DNA from: JAGLQQ01 sp043806135
GTDB lineage: Bacteria; Omnitrophota; Gorgyraeia; B26-G9
Assembly (NCBI GenBank): GCA_043806135.1
Contig: JAZDHG010000064.1
Coordinates: 1-64,000 of the forward strand
Reading direction: 5' to 3'
Length of the DNA stretch: 64,000 nucleotides
The notes under the pieces are model-generated. The model was not told the DNA's origin, made no database searches, and was given only the letters and a program-made list of their open reading frames with translations. The translations under genes and the position numbers were made by a program. Numbering within the stretch: the first letter of the stretch is position 1; each line of letters opens with the position of its first letter. Positions 60,394 to 64,000 of this stretch are shown here, one piece after another.

Positions 60394-60888
60394 TCATTTT
60401 AACAATTTCAAAAAGTCCAATTTTCCTAAAAGACTATTTGTTTTAATACACATATTTTCTACTTTTTTGATTTTATCTTCCAAATTTATTATTTGCCCCT
60501 TAGATTGAGTGCTTTTCAGATGTCCAATTTTTCCTTTTGCCCTTTTAATAACCAGATTTAATTCTTCAAATCTCTGTCTTAATCCATGCTCCAGCTGATT
60601 GACCACAACATTTATTGTATCGGTGTTAGCCTCGTAAAAATCCTTACGTGTACCCTTAACCCAAACCTTACGCACTGCCTGCCAGCGTTCCAAAGCTCGG
60701 ATATTTGTACTTACATAGCCTTTACTGACTCTAAGTTTTTCCATCATTTCATCCAGGGACATGGGTTTTTCGCTCAAAAACAACAGAACATAAAGCTGCC
60801 CGGCTACACGGTTAATGCCTAAAGAAGCCGCAAAGTTACTTCCCCCATCCACCAGTTCATCAATTATAGCGTTAAATTGCTCTCTCAT
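60394..60888 (-). CDS. GbsR/MarR-type transcriptional regulator of the glycan operon
   Basis: The 164-residue protein has a winged helix with GINRVAGQLYVLLFLSEKPMSLDEMMEKLRVSKGYVSTNIRALE and VKGTRKDFYEA, diagnostic of the GbsR subfamily. A C-terminal helix mediates dimerisation. Relatives repress polysaccharide or osmolyte genes. It is the first gene of the wzm-wzt-glycosyltransferase-asnB operon, and the perfect palindrome at its promoter (60901-60936) points to autorepression of the whole unit. AAGGAGA precedes the ATG. Confidence 0.88.
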   Translation of the reverse strand: MREQFNAIIDELVDGGSNFAASLGINRVAGQLYVLLFLSEKPMSLDEMMEKLRVSKGYVSTNIRALERWQAVRKVWVKGTRKDFYEANTDTINVVVNQLEHGLRQRFEELNLVIKRAKGKIGHLKSTQSKGQIINLEDKIKKVENMCIKTNSLLGKLDFLKLLK

Positions 60889-60900
60889 GATTTCTCCTTT

Positions 60901-60936
60901 GTTTAGAACGTTTAATATATTCTAAACGTTCTAAAC
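60901..60936 (-). promoter_or_regulatory. palindromic operator of the glycan operon
   Basis: Two perfect 14-bp arms, GTTTAGAACGTTTA (60901-60914) and TAAACGTTCTAAAC (60923-60936), are separated by 8 bp. Each arm has an inner AGAACGTT near-palindrome. It covers the predicted start site just downstream of the -10 box, the standard place for a repressor. The adjacent GbsR-type protein is the obvious binder. Confidence 0.85.
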
Positions 60937-60939
60937 ATA

Positions 60940-60968
60940 AATATATCATATTATTCATTATTTTTCAA
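60940..60968 (-). promoter_or_regulatory. sigma-70 promoter of the glycan export operon
   Basis: TTGAAA (60963-60968), 17 bp, TATATT (60940-60945). The start is predicted near 60933, inside the operator. Confidence 0.8.
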
Positions 60969-61114
60969 GTTTAGAAAAGACAGAGCAAAGGTGAGAAAAA
61001 TAAAACTTATAATTTCAGCAATTCCAATTAATAACATAAAGATAACTCATCGGTAGTTTACACTCTTATTTGAATCATGCGTTTTCTATCTGTGTTCATC
61101 TGCGTCTTTTAACA

Positions 61115-61291
61115 TCAGCGATCATCTGTGATATCAAACTCCTCTGCCTCATCAACAAGCATAACAGGGATATCGTCTTTTATCGGATACCTTCTGTGAC
61201 ACTTGGTGCAAATCAGCTTTTCTGATTCAAGCCTCACGCTCACTTTACAAACAGGACAAGCCAGTATTTCCAGCAATTCTTTACTAATCAT
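61115..61291 (-). CDS. Trm112-family small zinc protein
   Basis: The 58-residue protein starts MISKELLEILACPVCKVSVRL and continues ICTKCHRRYPIKDDIPVML, the Trm112/YcaR pattern with two CxxC knuckles for one zinc. Trm112 proteins activate methyltransferases in eukaryotes and archaea; bacterial members are less clear. The ATG overlaps the stop of the flippase-like gene (ATGA), so it is translated from the same message. Confidence 0.85.
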   Translation of the reverse strand: MISKELLEILACPVCKVSVRLESEKLICTKCHRRYPIKDDIPVMLVDEAEEFDITDDR

Positions 61292-62250
61292 AGAGCTACC
61301 TCCTCTTTGTTTATCTTGCCATAAAACATATATATAACTCCACCTACCATACTAATGGGAATCATCAATCCTAAATAAAGTATCGCGAGCGCCACAGCAT
61401 ATTCCGGAGCCATGAGATCCTTAAAAAAATATACAAACGCCCCTTCTCTGACCCCTAAACCGTTTATAGAAGGCAGAATACTTACTATTTGGATAACCGG
61501 TATTAACACATAAAAAGTAGCTATGGGAATATTCAGTGATAAACTGCGGGACAATAGATAAACACAGAAAATAATCATAACCTGTCCGATGAACCCGTAA
61601 AAAAAAGCATTTAATGTTTTTGTTGATTTACTAAACCGGGATATAGTATCAATTAGTTTAACTATCCAGTGTTCAAATTTTACCAGCTTAAACATTTGGC
61701 ACAAGGAAATAATAGCTGAGGTTAATCCTTTAAAAAAAATCAGGCTGTAAATCCCGCTGACTATCAAAACAAAAGTCATGATTATAAGTTTGGCTGCGCT
61801 ATTTGTTATAAGCTCGCCCTTAAACAATAAAGCCAATCCGCCCAGAATGGTTAAAGCCGTAAGCCCCAATATTCTATCCATCATTATAGACGAAAAAGGC
61901 TCTATGAAATTTTTTGCCCTCTTTTTAGCATAATACAGCTTAATTACATCTCCGCCAATGGTTGAAGGCATGAAATTATTAAAAAATATACCCAAAAAAG
62001 CAAGTTTTATCGACTCAAACCCTGAAAAGTAAATTTCCTGGATCTCAAACAGGCATTTCAAACGAAAAGCATTAATAACTAGTACACAGATGCCAACAGT
62101 TAATGCCAGCAAGAATAATCCGCTATTAACCGAGCGAATCGTATCCAATAGTTCATCGAACCTACCCCGCATAAAAAAGCAGAGCATAAGAAACAATGCG
62201 GTACTGATAAAAATACGCAAATATAACAACCGACTATTTTTACTTTTCAT
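61288..62250 (-). CDS. UPF0104/LPG-synthase-like flippase-family membrane protein
   Basis: The 320-residue integral membrane protein has about eight hydrophobic helices and the family motifs FLGIFFNNFMPSTIGGDVIKLYYAKKR, FSSIMMDRILGL and LPSINGLGVREGAFVYFF. These are typical of the YbhN/AglD family, the membrane half of lysylphosphatidylglycerol synthase. It may flip or transfer lipids, but no catalytic domain is attached. It is coupled to the Trm112-like gene. Confidence 0.88.
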   Translation of the reverse strand: MKSKNSRLLYLRIFISTALFLMLCFFMRGRFDELLDTIRSVNSGLFLLALTVGICVLVINAFRLKCLFEIQEIYFSGFESIKLAFLGIFFNNFMPSTIGGDVIKLYYAKKRAKNFIEPFSSIMMDRILGLTALTILGGLALLFKGELITNSAAKLIIMTFVLIVSGIYSLIFFKGLTSAIISLCQMFKLVKFEHWIVKLIDTISRFSKSTKTLNAFFYGFIGQVMIIFCVYLLSRSLSLNIPIATFYVLIPVIQIVSILPSINGLGVREGAFVYFFKDLMAPEYAVALAILYLGLMIPISMVGGVIYMFYGKINKEEVAL

Positions 62251-62292
62251 TTCCAGTTATGATCCCAGCAGTTTTTACTCTTTCTTCAAATA

Positions 62293-62772
62293 TTAATATG
62301 CGCGTGTACCTGTTTCAGAAAGCCATTTTTCAAAAAGAAGCGTGTTTTCCTTTCTCAATACTCCACCGATAATCTTAATCGCACTTTTGCCTGTTTTTTT
62401 TAATTTCTCATTGGAAATATTTAACTCATTAAACCCGGACTCCTCAGCATCAGCAATACTCGCACCGTAAACAATCATGGATATTTTTGCCCAGTGGCAG
62501 GCGCTAAAACACATCGGACACGGCTCACATGTTGAATAAATAACCGCACCGGTCAGATCAATTGTTTTCAATTTGCGGCAGGCCTGGCGTATTGCCGCAA
62601 TCTCCGCATGAGCAGTTATATCATTTGCACTCCAAACGATATTATGCGCACAGCTGATCACTTTATCGTCCTTTATAATGCAGGATCCAAAAGGGGTTTG
62701 CCCTTTGCCGATTCCTTTTTCAGCTTTTTTAATTGCTATTCGCATAAATTTTTCATGAACTGCTTTTCCCAT
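62293..62772 (-). CDS. cytidine/guanine deaminase-family nucleoside deaminase
   Basis: The 159-residue protein has the zinc deaminase signature HAEIAAIRQACRK and STCEPCPMCFSACHWAKI, preceded by TPFGSCIIKDDKVISCAHN. The C-terminal half (ADAEESGFNELNIS...LLFEKWLSETGTRAY) is closer to guanine deaminase GuaD than to TadA. It probably deaminates a free purine or nucleoside. Confidence 0.88.
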   Translation of the reverse strand: MGKAVHEKFMRIAIKKAEKGIGKGQTPFGSCIIKDDKVISCAHNIVWSANDITAHAEIAAIRQACRKLKTIDLTGAVIYSTCEPCPMCFSACHWAKISMIVYGASIADAEESGFNELNISNEKLKKTGKSAIKIIGGVLRKENTLLFEKWLSETGTRAY

Positions 62773-62853
62773 ATTTTGTCATTTATCCTTATAGGTTAAA
62801 AGAGGAGAAATAATAATCGCAAGCACAACATTTTGTAAAATCAGAAGATTCAT

Positions 62854-63213
62854 CTATCCATAAAACCCGCAACGAGGACATTTCCAGTCATGAGATTTAT
62901 CTCTCACAGGGTGTTTATCACTTTTCAGATTAGTACTTCCGGCAAAATCGTGAAAATTTACGCATTCTTTATAGAAAGCTTCTTCCGGGGACTTGGCAAT
63001 ACTAAATTTAAAGAAAAGACAATCGCTTTTCCTGTATACCCAGTCCTTAAGTTCAGCATTAATATCTTCTTCTGATCGTCCCACATAAAGCACAATAAAA
63101 TCATTTTCTGATATATATCCTACAGCATAATTACCCGGAAGTCTCTGACCTACATTCTCATCGACTTTATCAGGAACAAGAACATAGGGTCCAGTCATAT
63201 CAAGCGATGCCAT
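62854..63213 (-). CDS. GIY-YIG-like hypothetical protein with zinc ribbon
   Basis: The 119-residue protein has the segment PGNYAVGYISENDFIVLYVGRSEEDINAELKDWV, resembling the GIY-YIG start (GNYAVGY...YVGRS). It continues FFKFSIAKSPEEAFYKECVNFHDF and ends SHDWKCPRCGF, a single CxxC. The fold is weakly suggested, and a nuclease role is not supported by a full catalytic set. It may be an oxidised-DNA or RNA-binding relative. Confidence 0.5.
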   Translation of the reverse strand: MASLDMTGPYVLVPDKVDENVGQRLPGNYAVGYISENDFIVLYVGRSEEDINAELKDWVYRKSDCLFFKFSIAKSPEEAFYKECVNFHDFAGSTNLKSDKHPVRDKSHDWKCPRCGFYG

Positions 63214-63247
63214 TTACTCCTCCTCATTGATTTTATTTTTAAGTGCT

Positions 63248-63616
63248 TTAGAAAACACCTATTTCCTTCTGCGCTTTTTCCAAAGAGTCACAAGTATGAA
63301 TTATAACTCTATGCGAATAGTGAAATAAGGACATAATATTAAAACCGATATCTCTTGAATCCTTAGTGATTACGCGAACTACCTTAGATACATTATGCTT
63401 ATTGCATAACTCCATTATTTCATCAATACTCTGATGCGCATCAAAATCCATCTTTCTGAGCTCACTCAGATCGGTCAATAATTTAAACCCAGGCTTAAGT
63501 TCATGTATACTCATGGACAACTCGCCAAACAATTCCCTGCCCTGCTCAGTGTCAAAACATTCCTGCAAATGAAGCTCAAGAGTATTAAAAACAATATTAA
63601 GCTTTATTCTATACAT
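63248..63616 (-). CDS. STAS/SpoIIAA-like hypothetical protein
   Basis: A product of about 122 residues begins MYRIKLNIVFNTLELHLQECFD. Alternating strands and helices (PGFKLLTDLSELRKMDF, VSKVVRVITKDS, HRVIIHTCDSLEKAQKEI) fit a SpoIIAA-like/STAS alpha-beta fold. I prefer the ATG at 63616 because GGGGAGAGG lies just upstream; a longer frame from 63685 would put this site inside the coding region. The function is unknown. It is transcribed away from thpR. Confidence 0.6.
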   Translation of the reverse strand: MYRIKLNIVFNTLELHLQECFDTEQGRELFGELSMSIHELKPGFKLLTDLSELRKMDFDAHQSIDEIMELCNKHNVSKVVRVITKDSRDIGFNIMSLFHYSHRVIIHTCDSLEKAQKEIGVF

Positions 63617-63761
63617 TGTCCTCTCCCCTCTTAATACTGGAGATTTTTCTATATTTATATTACCGCCATTAGCCCATTTTGACAAGTTAAAATTATGGTC
63701 ATTCTTAATTAAGCTGAATATGTTTCTACCACTTAATAATTTGTAAGAATGCCCAATGATC

Positions 63762-63796
63762 AGGTTCTTTCGTTCAACTCAAACAAGAAAGAACCT
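63762..63796. repeat. hairpin in the 63617-63909 gap
   Basis: AGGTTCTTTC (63762-63771) and GAAAGAACCT (63787-63796) are perfect 10-bp arms around a 15-nt loop between divergent genes. Neither strand has a U-tract after it, so it is not an obvious terminator. Nothing else is seen in the gap except the thpR promoter. Confidence 0.4.
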
Positions 63797-63873
63797 AAAA
63801 TTATTCTTCAAAAAAAGTAAAAAACCCCTGAAAAAAGCAAATTCTACATATTTTGAAAGCAGACTTTTTTTAC

Positions 63874-63902
63874 TTGAACACAAGTTCAACCTGTCTTATA
63901 AT
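63874..63902 (+). promoter_or_regulatory. sigma-70 promoter of thpR
   Basis: TTGAAC (63874-63879), 17 bp, TATAAT (63897-63902). The -35 is part of a TTGAAC-ACAA-GTTCAA palindrome. The ATG at 63910 is 7 bp after the -10 box, so transcription and translation should start at the same base. Confidence 0.8.
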
Positions 63903-63909
63903 AGTTTTC

Positions 63910-64000
63910 ATGGACAATACACTTAGAGCCTTTATAGCCGTGGATATCACTTCAGAAATTCGCAAAGAGCTTATCCGCTTACAGTCAGAACTAAAAAAAA
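63910..64000 (+). CDS. thpR: RNA 2',3'-cyclic phosphodiesterase ThpR, partial (N-terminus only)
   Basis: The first 30 codons, ending at the window edge, read MDNTLRAFIAVDITSEIRKE and continue with LIRLQSEL. This LRAFIAVDI start and the lysine-rich helix match the LigT/ThpR family, a 2H phosphodiesterase that opens RNA 2',3'-cyclic phosphates. The HxTx motifs lie beyond the window. There is no Shine-Dalgarno sequence before the ATG. It is divergent from the STAS-like gene. Confidence 0.8.
   Translation, partial: MDNTLRAFIAVDITSEIRKELIRLQSELKK

Noticed and set aside
1..64000. tRNA, rRNA, CRISPR arrays, prophage or integrase genes
   Set aside because: None was seen on reading both strands by eye; small RNA genes could be missed without covariance models.

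Overview
The window is AT-rich bacterial chromosome with about 65 genes. All but three (a GH94 phosphorylase, a Ski2-like helicase and the partial thpR) lie on the minus strand, mostly in tight or overlapping operons. The mix fits a Gram-negative candidate-phylum bacterium. It has an outer-membrane secretin, Wzm/Wzt glycan export, type IV pilus and pseudopilin genes, a Minf_1886-family protein, an archaeal-type ATP-dependent DNA ligase, a radical SAM AmrS and an obg-proB-proA-nadD-rsfS cluster. Omnitrophota is my best guess. That is inference from gene content, because no rRNA or other phylogenetic marker was tested. I saw no tRNA, rRNA, CRISPR array or intact insertion sequence.

Layout: 1-6465 holds a partial GspK-like pseudopilin, a secreted lectin-like protein, wecB, a MetRS-beta-like tRNA-binding protein, a B12-radical SAM protein and a FimT/GspH-like pseudopilin behind a long structured leader. 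6466-13920 holds surE, a DNA glycosylase and an operon rfbB-rfbD-nudix-DNA ligase-amrS. 14000-20550 holds a GH94 phosphorylase, an AEC transporter, a CheC-like protein and the helicase. 20756-34626 is housekeeping: aminotransferase, Lrp regulator, lipoyl protein, lpdA, argS, a frameshifted HD-GYP gene, rsfS, nadD, proA, proB, obgE, rpmA, rplU, RNase G and a short DUF2344 protein. 34728-52357 is a type IV pilus region: pilMNOPQ, three tandem pilins, pilC, a PilS/PilR-like two-component pair, pilB, two pilT genes and a HAMP membrane protein. 52509-60968 is a glycan assembly and export operon headed by a GbsR/MarR-type regulator. 60969-64000 holds a Trm112-like protein, a flippase-like membrane protein, a deaminase, two small hypotheticals and the start of thpR.

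The main theme is surface appendages and their control. The leader at 6144-6393 has the hallmarks of a GEMM-I cyclic di-GMP riboswitch, enlarged by two insertions. Its 12-bp closing helix runs straight into a U-tract, so aptamer and terminator appear to be one structure. The pilus motor PilB carries a near-perfect tandem MshEN cyclic di-GMP motif, and an HD-GYP gene, broken by a one-base frameshift, is also present. The pilin cluster has a near-consensus sigma-54 promoter, matching the sigma-54 activator encoded 1.4 kb away. The glycan operon has a perfect 14+14 bp palindrome at the start point of its regulator gene.

Other points of interest are several genes whose -10 box lies 7-13 bp from the start codon (leaderless or nearly so), a three-way-junction RNA or repeat between proB and proA, and fold-back elements near metG-beta and between rplU and rpmA.
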